From contig DASVQA010000108.1 in assembly GCA_036389375.1 (NCBI GenBank), forward strand, positions 1 through 13,058: a stretch of 13,058 bases of DNA. Reading direction: 5' to 3'. This document shows positions 1-6,893 of this stretch, in pieces (position 1 is the stretch's first letter; each line of letters begins with the position of its first letter). The position numbers and the translations under genes were made by a program. Origin of the DNA: QHXQ01 sp036389375 (GTDB lineage Bacteria > Acidobacteriota > Blastocatellia > Pyrinomonadales > Pyrinomonadaceae). Under the pieces are notes generated by a model. It did no database searches and had not been told where the DNA came from. It saw only the letters and a program-made list of their open reading frames with translations.

Positions 1-27
1 TGTTTACGTCTTGCGAGAGGGTGTGCG

Positions 28-588
28 ATGAGCGTCAACATCGAGATTAGGCCGGAAGGTCGGCAGGGCATCGTGGCGGAAGGGACGTACCTGTGGGACG
101 CGATGAAGCGGCTCGGCGTGCGTCTGCCGGCGGAGTGTGAAGGGCGCGGCGAGTGCGACACGTGCGCCGTCATCGTCCGCGAAGGCGCAACGCTACTGTC
201 CGAGTTGACGGATGCCGAGCGCACGCGGCTCAGCCCTGAGCGGCTGGCAGCCGGCGAACGGCTTGCGTGTCAGACCAGAATTGAGCGCGACGGCACGCTG
301 GTCATCGAAGCCGTGCCCGTGACGGAGCGGGCCGAGACGACGGAAGAGGTGAAGCGGAATTTCAGCACGGAGTTCCGCGAGTTGCCGCTTCAGGCGAAGC
401 TCGCCACGCTGGTCGAACTGGAAGCCATCGCCGCCGCGCAGACCTTCAAAGCCGTGGCCGATCTGCCCGGCTCGCTGTTCCAGAAAGGGCTGGACGTGAT
501 GGCCAGTTTCGGGCGCGCCCGCGAGCAGCGCCAACGCGCCGCGCATCGTCCGGCCGAACACGTCGCGGAGAAAAGGGATGCGGGCTGA
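28..588 (+). CDS. [2Fe-2S] ferredoxin-like protein with C-terminal extension
   Basis: 186 aa. Residues 1-97 read as a plant/adrenodoxin-type [2Fe-2S] ferredoxin fold. The four cluster cysteines are C37, C43, C46 and C81, in the order C-x5-C-x2-C then a distal C in LACQ, which is the family spacing. Such proteins carry single electrons to a partner enzyme in the cytoplasm; the partner cannot be told from the sequence. Residues 105-186 form a charged, helical-looking extension absent from minimal ferredoxins (about 100 aa). It has a hydrophobic stretch around 119-163 and an Arg/Ala-rich tail. The ATG at 28 is supported by GAGAGGG at 15-21. It lies 80 bp before the M28 gene, and co-transcription is possible but not shown. 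The ferredoxin domain is well supported; the role of the extension is unknown. Confidence 0.85.
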   Translation: MSVNIEIRPEGRQGIVAEGTYLWDAMKRLGVRLPAECEGRGECDTCAVIVREGATLLSELTDAERTRLSPERLAAGERLACQTRIERDGTLVIEAVPVTERAETTEEVKRNFSTEFRELPLQAKLATLVELEAIAAAQTFKAVADLPGSLFQKGLDVMASFGRAREQRQRAAHRPAEHVAEKRDAG

Positions 589-669
589 AGGGCTGAAAGA
601 ATGATCATTCAGGTCGGATGGATTTTTCTTCGTCTCGCAGCCCGCAAGCCGTATCCCTCAGCCCTTATA
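579..669. repeat. Converging inverted and heptad repeats before the M28 gene
   Basis: Two exact inverted pairs are visible: TGCGGGCT (579-586) with AGCCCGCA (639-646), and AAGGGCTGA (588-596) with TCAGCCCTT (658-666). Between them is a perfect 12-bp palindrome, GAATGATCATTC (599-610). The right side reads in 7-nt steps: TCGCAGC, CCGCAAG, CCGTATC, CCTCAGC, CCTTATA (635-669). The last unit runs into the ATG of the next gene. The pairs are not nested, so this is not a simple hairpin terminator. It looks like a degenerate pyrimidine-rich heptamer tract with a partial inverted copy on its left. Confidence 0.55.
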
Positions 670-1721
670 TGACACGACTCAACGAAACATCTGCCCGCCC
701 GAGTGGGCCGCAGGCGCACACGTCGCTCGCGTTGCTGCTCCTGTTGCCGCTCACGTTCATCGCCTGTCCCGGCAGTTCGACGCCGGACGCGAACGTGCAG
801 CAGGCGAGCGCGCCGGTCGCCGCCGCACCGGCCGCGCCCGCGTCGCCTGCGTCGTCTGCTTCGCCCGTCACCGCCCGGCCCGCCTTTGATGGCGAGCGCG
901 CTTTCGCGCACGTCAGCAAAATGGTTGCGCTGGGGCCGCGACCCGCAGGCTCGGCCGAGTTGGCCCGCACGCGGCAGTACATCATCGGCGAGCTGCAAGC
1001 GTATGGCTTGAAGGTGACGACCGACGAGTTCACGGCCAAGACGCCGCAGGGCGACAAGAAGATGGTGAACGTAACGGCCGAGTTGCCGGGCCAATCGCCC
1101 GACGCGATCATCATCGGCAGCCACTACGACACGAAACCTTACAAAACGTTTCGCTTCGTCGGCGCAAACGATGCCGGTTCGTCTACGGGCGCGCTGCTCG
1201 AACTCGCCCGCGCGCTCAAAGGCGAGAAGCCGCGCCTCACCTACTGGTTCGTCTTCTTCGATGGCGAAGAGGCTTTCTGCCCCGGCTGGGACGATTGCAG
1301 CAAACCCGATGCGCCCGACAACACCTATGGCAGTCGGCGCTACGTCGCACATCTGAAGGAGCAGAATCAACTCGCGCGCGTACGCGCCATGATCCTGCTC
1401 GACATGATGGGCTACAAAAATCTGCAGCTGCAGCGCGACGACATGGGCACGCGCTGGATCGAAGACGTGATCTGGGGCGCGGCGCGCGACATCGGCCACG
1501 GCGACGTGTTCGTGGAGGGCGCGGAGGGCGTCGGCGGCGACGACCACGAGCCTTTTCTCAAAGCCGGCATAGAGGCGGTGGACATCATTCAGCTGAACGG
1601 TTATCCCTACTGGCATACGGCCGAGGACACGCTCGACAAAATCTCGCCCCGCAGTTTGCAAGTCGTCGGCGAGACACTGGTCGCCAGCCTGCCGCGCCTC
1701 GAACAACGTCTACAGAAATAA
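669..1721 (+). CDS. M28-family zinc peptidase lipoprotein, glutaminyl cyclase-like
   Basis: 350 aa from ATG 669; an in-frame ATG at 618 would add 17 aa. I prefer 669 because it leaves a shorter n-region ahead of the hydrophobic stretch. Numbering from 618: hydrophobic segment 37-49 ends in FIAC (C50), an acceptable lipobox, followed by a Pro/Ala-rich linker (about 56-88). The M28 metal and catalytic set is complete: H169 and D171 in SHYD, D185 in GANDAGSS, E217/E218 in FFDGEEAF, D262 in LLDMMG, and H333 in YWHT. The run FFDGEEAF, then W, then YGSR, then DDHEPFL, then WHT matches the layout of glutaminyl-peptide cyclotransferases more closely than ordinary M28 aminopeptidases. These enzymes convert N-terminal Gln to pyroglutamate. 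The protein probably acts outside the cytoplasmic membrane, lipid-anchored. M28 membership is firm; cyclase activity is inference. Confidence 0.85.
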   Translation: MTRLNETSARPSGPQAHTSLALLLLLPLTFIACPGSSTPDANVQQASAPVAAAPAAPASPASSASPVTARPAFDGERAFAHVSKMVALGPRPAGSAELARTRQYIIGELQAYGLKVTTDEFTAKTPQGDKKMVNVTAELPGQSPDAIIIGSHYDTKPYKTFRFVGANDAGSSTGALLELARALKGEKPRLTYWFVFFDGEEAFCPGWDDCSKPDAPDNTYGSRRYVAHLKEQNQLARVRAMILLDMMGYKNLQLQRDDMGTRWIEDVIWGAARDIGHGDVFVEGAEGVGGDDHEPFLKAGIEAVDIIQLNGYPYWHTAEDTLDKISPRSLQVVGETLVASLPRLEQRLQK

Positions 1722-1738
1722 TTGATGCAGGTGAGTTG

Positions 1739-2809
1739 ATGACCGAGCGAGCGAAACGGATCGCGGTCGTGCCCGGCGACGGCATCGGGCCGGAAGTGAC
1801 GCGGGCCGCCGTCGGCGTGCTTGAGTCTGTGCGCGCTACGCACGGCGTCGAGTTGGAGTTACAGCATTTCGATTGGAGCGCGGACAAATACTTGCGCGAA
1901 GGCGTGACGCTGCCCGACGGCGCGCTCGATCTGTTGCGCCGCGAGTTCGACGCGATCTTCGCGGGCGCGTTCGGCGACCCGCGCGTGGCGTCGAACAAAC
2001 ACGCCGAAGACATCCTGCTCGGCATGCGGCGCGGGCTTGACCTCTACATCAACCTGCGCCCCATCCGGCTCTTGGCCGCGCATCTGACGCCCTTGCGCGC
2101 GCGCCAGATCGAGGACGTTGATTTCGTCGTCTTCCGCGAGAATACGGAGGGCGCTTACTGCGGCGCGGGCGGCTTTTTGAAGCGCGGGACGCCCGACGAG
2201 ATCGCCACGCAGGAGGAATTGAACACGCGGCAGGGCGTGGAACGGATTATCGTCGCCGCGTTTGAGTATGCGCGCGCGCACGGGCGGCGGAAAGTGACGA
2301 TGGCCGACAAGTCGAACGTGCAGCGTTTCGGCGGCGACCTGTGGCAGCGCGTCTTCCGCGAGGTCGCAGCCGGTTACGCCGACATCGAAGCGAACCATCA
2401 ATACGTGGACGCCATGGCCATGTTCATGGTGCTCGACCCGGCGCAGTACGACGTGATCGTGACGAACAACCTGTTCGGCGACATCCTGACCGATCTGGGC
2501 GCGGCCCTACAGGGCGGCCTGGGCCTTGCCGCTTCGGGCAACATCCATCCCGGTCGCGTCTCGCTCTTTGAGCCGGTGCACGGCAGCGCGCCGCCGCTCG
2601 CGGGCAAGGCGGTCGCCAATCCGGTTGGTGCTATTCTGACTGCGGCGATGATGTTAGAATATCTGGGACACGAAGCAGCGAGCCGTGCGGTCGAACAGGC
2701 TGTCAGCGCCAGCATCGCAGCGGGCGAGACGACGCGCGATCTCGGCGGGCAACTATCCACCGACGCGGCCGCCGCGGCCATTGTGCGGCGCATCGAAACG
2801 CAGGCGTGA
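1739..2809 (+). CDS. leuB: 3-isopropylmalate dehydrogenase (isocitrate/isopropylmalate dehydrogenase family)
   Basis: 356 aa. LeuB oxidises and decarboxylates 3-isopropylmalate to 2-oxoisocaproate in leucine synthesis. Visible motifs: GDGIGPE (13-19), R97, NLRP with R107, RENTEG (133-138) with Y140, K191, YVDAM with D224, GDILTDL with D248 and D252, and EPVHGSAPP (278-286). The substrate pocket E90-x2-L93-L94-x2-R97 matches E87/L90/L91/R94 of the Thermus enzyme, which favours isopropylmalate over isocitrate. RENTEG, rather than the RELTGG seen in typical LeuB, resembles other branches (homoisocitrate or tartrate dehydrogenases), so specificity is not certain. Position 286 is Pro where NAD-linked enzymes carry Asp. 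The start is ATG 1739, with AGGTGAG at 1729-1735. The frame stays open upstream to 1295, but that part overlaps the M28 gene and is spurious. The gap to the M28 stop is 17 bp. Confidence 0.85.
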   Translation: MTERAKRIAVVPGDGIGPEVTRAAVGVLESVRATHGVELELQHFDWSADKYLREGVTLPDGALDLLRREFDAIFAGAFGDPRVASNKHAEDILLGMRRGLDLYINLRPIRLLAAHLTPLRARQIEDVDFVVFRENTEGAYCGAGGFLKRGTPDEIATQEELNTRQGVERIIVAAFEYARAHGRRKVTMADKSNVQRFGGDLWQRVFREVAAGYADIEANHQYVDAMAMFMVLDPAQYDVIVTNNLFGDILTDLGAALQGGLGLAASGNIHPGRVSLFEPVHGSAPPLAGKAVANPVGAILTAAMMLEYLGHEAASRAVEQAVSASIAAGETTRDLGGQLSTDAAAAAIVRRIETQA

Positions 2810-2854
2810 GAGCTGGGCCTCGGACAAACTTGAATTTTTCGTGGCCGCTCTTTG

Positions 2855-2939
2855 AAACCACGAAAGCACACGGACGACACGAAGCAGAGCAAGCAGAATT
2901 TTATTTCGCTTCGTGTGGTTTGCTGTGATTTCGTGGTTT
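2855..2939. repeat. Imperfect inverted-repeat element with CACGAA-type units
   Basis: The left arm (2855-2884) begins AAACCACGAAA and ends ACACGAAG. The right arm (2909-2939) read on the reverse strand begins AAACCACGAAA and also ends ACACGAAG, with mismatches between. The 24-nt loop is AT-rich. The arms could pair into a long imperfect stem in either transcript. The CACGAA-rich sequence resembles dispersed intergenic repeats found in many environmental bacteria. It lies between leuB and the next gene, where no conventional terminator is seen, so it may end or attenuate transcription. Confidence 0.7.
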
Positions 2940-2973
2940 AATCTTTTGCGGACTGACGGGGCAGACAAGGTTT

Positions 2974-3714
2974 ATGAGCAGTAAGGGCAAAGATACGGGC
3001 CACAAGGCGCTGGCCATTATGGTCATACTGGCGCTCTTGGCCCTGATGGGCATGCCGCCGATGGTCATCTTCTTCTTCGCCGTCGTCGTCTATTTCATCT
3101 GGCGCGCGGTTGACCGCTCCGAACAGCACGAGACGCGCCGCATCTTCGACTTCTACCTCAACGCCAACGAAATTCTGCGCGAAGACGAGCGCCGCTGGTT
3201 CGGCTTCGAGATCCGCGAAGTCATCGAGCAGGGCGAGACCGTGCTGCACACGATGAAGGACGCGCCGCCGCTCGTCCATTTCGCGCTCGCCGCGCTTTAT
3301 CATCACATCGAAGCGCACGCCGAAGCGGCCGAACATCTCGCCTACGTCGTCGAGCATGAAGAGACCGACGAGCGGCATCTGATTGCGCCCTCGCCCGAAC
3401 TGCGCCGCTACGTCAACGTCCTGCGCCGCCTCGAACACGAACCGGCCGACGGCCCGCAGACGCTCACGGCCATTCGCAGCCTCGAACGCGCGCGCCGCAC
3501 GCGCGCCGCCGCGCTGCTCGCAGAAGTTCGCGCCCAACTCGGCCAGACGCACGCGCTGCCACATGCCGAGTCGCCCGCGAAGCCGCGTCAGGACGCGACG
3601 GTGCGGCTGCCGTTCGGCGCGTCGCCTGCGCCGGCCACCTCCACGCCGCCGTCCATGCCTCCGCCCATCACCGAAGTCCTGCGCGACGTTTACGAAGAGA
3701 AGAAGACGGCGTGA
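2974..3714 (+). CDS. Membrane-anchored protein of unknown function
   Basis: 246 aa; I do not recognise the family. Residues 11-26 and 30-44 are hydrophobic, split by MGMPPM, giving either two short membrane helices as a hairpin or one long anchor. Residues 48-190 are charged and look all-helical, with HEDR-rich runs that could be TPR- or HAT-like helices, though no repeat is clear enough to name. Residues 195-232 are Pro/Ser/Thr-rich (SPAKP, SPAPATSTPPSMPPP), followed by a short charged helix (233-246). The start is ATG 2974, with a weak AAGG at 2967-2970. The gene sits 159 bp upstream of a transmembrane Ser/Thr kinase. Its Ser/Thr/Pro-rich tail makes it a possible substrate or partner, which is inference from position only. 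Confidence 0.7.
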   Translation: MSSKGKDTGHKALAIMVILALLALMGMPPMVIFFFAVVVYFIWRAVDRSEQHETRRIFDFYLNANEILREDERRWFGFEIREVIEQGETVLHTMKDAPPLVHFALAALYHHIEAHAEAAEHLAYVVEHEETDERHLIAPSPELRRYVNVLRRLEHEPADGPQTLTAIRSLERARRTRAAALLAEVRAQLGQTHALPHAESPAKPRQDATVRLPFGASPAPATSTPPSMPPPITEVLRDVYEEKKTA

Positions 3715-3795
3715 AGCAATCGGCCATCAAAGCAGGCAATAGAGCTTGGGCTGCTACGAGCGCAGCATCTCTAACATGAAACGTGCGCGGGCGGT

Positions 3796-3825
3796 TTGGT
3801 GACCTGCCGCACCGGGACTTACTAT
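3796..3825 (+). promoter_or_regulatory. Possible sigma-70-type promoter before the kinase gene
   Basis: TTGGTG (3796-3801) and TACTAT (3820-3825) are separated by 18 bp, matching consensus at about three and four of six positions. Transcription would begin near 3832 and give a leader of about 40 nt. The match is modest and could be chance. Confidence 0.3.
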
Positions 3826-3827
3826 TA

Positions 3828-3873
3828 ACTGCTTTCTGCCTTGCGGCCCTACCGCCTGCTGCCTGCTGCTCTT
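3828..3873 (+). repeat. Degenerate pyrimidine-rich heptad tract abutting the kinase start
   Basis: Read in 7-nt steps from 3828 the tract is ACTGCTT, TCTGCCT, TGCGGCC, CTACCGC, CTGCTGC, CTGCTGC, then TCTT joined to ATG. Two units are identical and the others are degenerate. It resembles CTGCCTT-type short tandem repeats known from cyanobacteria. It occupies the place where a Shine-Dalgarno would be, and none is present. Confidence 0.5.
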
Positions 3874-5628
3874 ATGTCCGAGACCATCATCGGTAGTTAC
3901 AGCATCGCGGAGCGCATCGGGCGCGGCGGGATGGGTGTGGTCTATCGCGGGCGGCATACGAAGCTGCCGCGCGAGGTGGCGATTAAATCGATCAACCCGC
4001 GCACGGAGGAACACGACCTGCGCCGGCTGCGCCATCGCTTCGAGCGCGAGGCGTTTATCCAGTCGCAGCTAGACCATCCAGGCATCGTCAAAATCTACGA
4101 CTACGTCGTCGCCGAGCAGACCTACTACATCGTGATGGAGTACGTCGAGGGGCGCTCGCTCGCGCAACTGCTCGCGCAGGAGCCGCGCCCGCTCCCTGTC
4201 GAGCGCGCGCTCCATCTCTTTGGCCAAATTCTCGCCGCCATCTCTTACGCGCACACCTTCACTTATCGTGACGTGGACGGCGCGGAGCGGCGCGGCATCG
4301 TCCACCGCGACCTCAAGCCGCCCAACATACTTGTCACGCCGCAGGATCAGATCAAGATCACGGACTTCGGCATCGTCAAACTCGTCGGCTCGGAGTACAC
4401 GGACACTTCGGGCGCGGACTACGGCACGCCGCAGTACGCTTCGCCCGAACAGGCCGAGGGCTTGCCCGTTGACCAACGCGCCGACCTCTACTCGCTCGGC
4501 ATCATCCTCTACGAGATGCTAACGGGTCGCCCGCCCTTCGGCTGCGTCGAAGAACCGCTCCATCGCACCGAAATCCTGCGCGCGCACATCGAACGCGCGC
4601 CCCGCCCGCCGACCGAGCTAAACCCGCAAGTGCCGCCGGAGATTGCCGCCATCGTACTGCGCGCGCTGGAAAAAGACCCGGCGGCCCGTTTTCAAACGGC
4701 GGCCGATTTCCTGCGCGCCCTGCGCCGCACACGCCACACGGAATCGGGCGAGCACCTGTTGCGCGACGAACCGAGTTACGGTTCTTATCATTACGTCGGC
4801 ACGCACGAACTAACCGAGCAGCAGGCGACCGACACCGCGCGGCAGAGCTACGTCACGCAATCCATCAGGCACGCGACCTGCGCGGCGTGCGGCGCTGAAG
4901 CGCCCGAGGGCGCGCAGCAGTGTCGCGCGTGCGGCGCGGAACTCCCACGCACCTCGTCCGCGACCACGCGCATCGTGCGGCATGAGGCGGCGACCGAGCG
5001 CGGCTGGTTGTTCGTCGTCGCGGGCTTCATCGCGCTGACGCTCATCGGGCTGGCCTTCGGCACTTGGCGCGCACGTCAGGCGCGCCGGGCGCAGGTCGAA
5101 AATACACAGGCGCAGTCGCCCACGCCGGGCAACATCGCCCCGACTAGCACGCCGTTGCCCGCGAACGTGCTTGAGATTAAGCCGGCGCGCGTCAGTGTCG
5201 ATTCGAGCTACGATGGTTACAGCACGAAGCCTTTGACCGACGGCATCGAAGACGTGCGCCGCATCGCTGCGTTGCGCTACAACGCGGGCAACTGGGCTTC
5301 GGCCGAGACGCCCGCGCCGCACTGGATCGAACTCACACTGGCGCACCCCGCCCGCCTCACGGCCGTCTACGTCTACTGGGGCTTCGACCGCGATCATTTC
5401 ATGCCCGCGCGCAACATCGAGTTGCAAGCGCCGGACGAGCATGACAACTGGCAAACGATTGCGACGCTCACGCCGGGCGATAATTACGACCGCACGGCCT
5501 TCGAGTTTGCGCCGCGCCGCCTCGCGCGCCTGCGCCTACTGCAACCCGCGCAGCAGGGGCCGCCCGGTCGCCCCTTCGTCATGTGGGTGCGCGAGGTTAA
5601 ACTGTTCGGCACTAACGAAGACCGTTGA
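3874..5628 (+). CDS. Transmembrane Ser/Thr protein kinase with zinc ribbon and discoidin-like ectodomain
   Basis: 584 aa from ATG 3874; an upstream TTG at 3841 would only add translated repeat sequence. The N-terminal kinase domain (about 9-285) is complete: glycine loop GRGGMG (16-21), VAIK with K38, alpha-C E59, HRDLKPPN (144-151; D146, N151), DFG (164-166), SPE (190-192) and DLYSLG (204-209). A charged insert (about 129-140) precedes the HRD loop. Residues 336-353 form a four-cysteine ribbon (C336, C339, C350, C353; two CxxCG knuckles). One membrane helix follows (378-398), then a Thr/Pro linker. The ectodomain (about 432-580) resembles F5/8-type C (discoidin-like) galactose-binding folds, with DSSYDGYSTKPLTDG, HWIELTL, YVYWG and a closing REVKLFG. 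The topology suggests an external carbohydrate-like or other ligand controlling cytoplasmic phosphorylation. Kinase and topology are firm; ligand and targets are unknown. cinA starts 19 bp downstream. Confidence 0.9.
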   Translation: MSETIIGSYSIAERIGRGGMGVVYRGRHTKLPREVAIKSINPRTEEHDLRRLRHRFEREAFIQSQLDHPGIVKIYDYVVAEQTYYIVMEYVEGRSLAQLLAQEPRPLPVERALHLFGQILAAISYAHTFTYRDVDGAERRGIVHRDLKPPNILVTPQDQIKITDFGIVKLVGSEYTDTSGADYGTPQYASPEQAEGLPVDQRADLYSLGIILYEMLTGRPPFGCVEEPLHRTEILRAHIERAPRPPTELNPQVPPEIAAIVLRALEKDPAARFQTAADFLRALRRTRHTESGEHLLRDEPSYGSYHYVGTHELTEQQATDTARQSYVTQSIRHATCAACGAEAPEGAQQCRACGAELPRTSSATTRIVRHEAATERGWLFVVAGFIALTLIGLAFGTWRARQARRAQVENTQAQSPTPGNIAPTSTPLPANVLEIKPARVSVDSSYDGYSTKPLTDGIEDVRRIAALRYNAGNWASAETPAPHWIELTLAHPARLTAVYVYWGFDRDHFMPARNIELQAPDEHDNWQTIATLTPGDNYDRTAFEFAPRRLARLRLLQPAQQGPPGRPFVMWVREVKLFGTNEDR

Positions 5629-5647
5629 GCTTAGGACACGAGAGAAG

Positions 5648-6883
5648 ATGCTCACAGCAGAGATCGTCGCCATCGGGTCGGAATTGTTGACGCCCGCGCA
5701 CACGGACACAAACAGCCTGTGGTTGACCGAGAAGCTGAACGGCATCGGCATCGAGGTCAAACAAAAGACCATCGTTGGCGACGATGACGCGCGGCTTGAA
5801 GAGACGCTGCGCGATGCTTTGCGCCGCTCGCGTGTCATCGTCACGACCGGCGGGCTGGGCCCCACCGAAGACGACATCACACGCAAGATCGCCGCCCGCG
5901 CGCTCGGTCGCCGCCTGCTGCTTGACGAGCGCGTGCTCGAAGAGATTCGCGCGCGCTTCATGCGTTGGGGGCGCAAGATGCCGGAGATCAACACGCGCCA
6001 GGCCATGATCATCGAAGGCGCGGAGGTGCTTGACAATCCGCACGGTTCAGCGCCCGGCATGTATCTCGAACACGAAGGGCGCTCGATTGTGTTGCTGCCG
6101 GGCCCGCCGCGCGAGATGCGCCCGATGTACGACACTCACGTCGGCCCGAAACTCACGGCGAAGGCCGGCGATGTGCGCGTCGTGCGCCGCCTGCTGCGCG
6201 TCTCTGGTCTCGGCGAATCGGCGGTGGACGAGCGCATCGCACCCGTCTATACGCAGTACAAAAACCCGCAGACGACCATTCTCTTCAACCGCTCCGAGAT
6301 CGAGATACACCTGACCGCGCAAGGCAAGACCGAACAGGAGGCGGAACTGTTGCTCGACGGTCTCGCCGGCCAAATTGAAGAACGACTCGGCGACGCGGTC
6401 TTCGCTTTTCGCGGTGAACAGATGGAAGAGATCGTCGGGCTGCGGCTGGCCGTCAACGGTTTCACGCTCGCCGTCGCCGAAAGTTGTACGGGCGGTTTAA
6501 TCGCTCAACGCCTGACCGAAGTGCCCGGCTCGTCCAGCTACTTCAGAGAGGGCGTCGTCACTTATTCAAACGATGCGAAGGTGCGGCTGCTCGGCGTCCC
6601 GGCCGACCTGATTGGCGAGTACGGCGCGGTCAGCGCGCCCGTCGCCGAAGCGATGGCGGAAGGTGTGCGCGAGCGGGCCGAGACGGATTTCGGGCTGGCC
6701 GTCACCGGCATCGCCGGCCCTTCCGGCGGCTCGGAAGATAAGCCCGTCGGGCTTGTCTACATCGCTCTCGCCGACGACGCGCACACGGAGCATCGCAAGC
6801 TGCTCCTGCCCGGCGACCGCCAACTCATCCGTTGGCGCGCATCGCAAGCCGCGCTCGATCTGTTGCGCCGCCGCTTGATCTGA
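5648..6883 (+). CDS. cinA: CinA: competence/damage-inducible protein A, NMN amidohydrolase
   Basis: 411 aa, normal for full-length CinA. The N-terminal molybdopterin-binding-like (MoCF) domain spans about 1-170, with MLTAEIVAIGSELL at the start, TNS (21-23) and TTGGLGPTEDD (67-77). In known two-domain homologues this half hydrolyses ADP-ribose. LLPGPPREM (149-157) marks the end of the domain. The C-terminal amidohydrolase domain (about 255-411) has the signature AESCTGG (277-283), then EGVVTYSNDAK (301-311) and VTGIAGPSGG (352-361). It deamidates nicotinamide mononucleotide to nicotinic acid mononucleotide in pyridine-nucleotide recycling. The start is ATG 5648, directly after AGAGAAG. The frame is open further upstream, but that part overlaps the kinase gene. 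Spacing is 19 bp from the kinase and 10 bp to plsY, so co-transcription is likely. Confidence 0.95.
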   Translation: MLTAEIVAIGSELLTPAHTDTNSLWLTEKLNGIGIEVKQKTIVGDDDARLEETLRDALRRSRVIVTTGGLGPTEDDITRKIAARALGRRLLLDERVLEEIRARFMRWGRKMPEINTRQAMIIEGAEVLDNPHGSAPGMYLEHEGRSIVLLPGPPREMRPMYDTHVGPKLTAKAGDVRVVRRLLRVSGLGESAVDERIAPVYTQYKNPQTTILFNRSEIEIHLTAQGKTEQEAELLLDGLAGQIEERLGDAVFAFRGEQMEEIVGLRLAVNGFTLAVAESCTGGLIAQRLTEVPGSSSYFREGVVTYSNDAKVRLLGVPADLIGEYGAVSAPVAEAMAEGVRERAETDFGLAVTGIAGPSGGSEDKPVGLVYIALADDAHTEHRKLLLPGDRQLIRWRASQAALDLLRRRLI

Positions 6884-6893
6884 CACGATTAGC

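Noticed and set aside
28..588. Chlorosome envelope ferredoxin (CsmI/J/X type), considered because some Acidobacteriota have chlorosomes
   Set aside because: The C-terminal extension shows no recognisable CsmA-like segment, and no other photosynthesis gene is in the window.
609..1706. Long antisense open frame (365 codons, - strand) over the M28 gene
   Set aside because: The + strand frame carries a full set of M28 catalytic motifs. The antisense translation is Arg/Val/Ala-rich with no recognisable domain, as expected of shadow frames in GC-rich DNA.
1295..1738. N-terminal extension of the LeuB frame
   Set aside because: It overlaps the M28 gene in another frame and is low-complexity. GDGIGPE lies at the proper distance from ATG 1739, which has a ribosome site.
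5441..5647. N-terminal extension of the CinA frame
   Set aside because: It overlaps the end of the kinase gene, and CinA family proteins begin at the MLTAEIVAIG segment.
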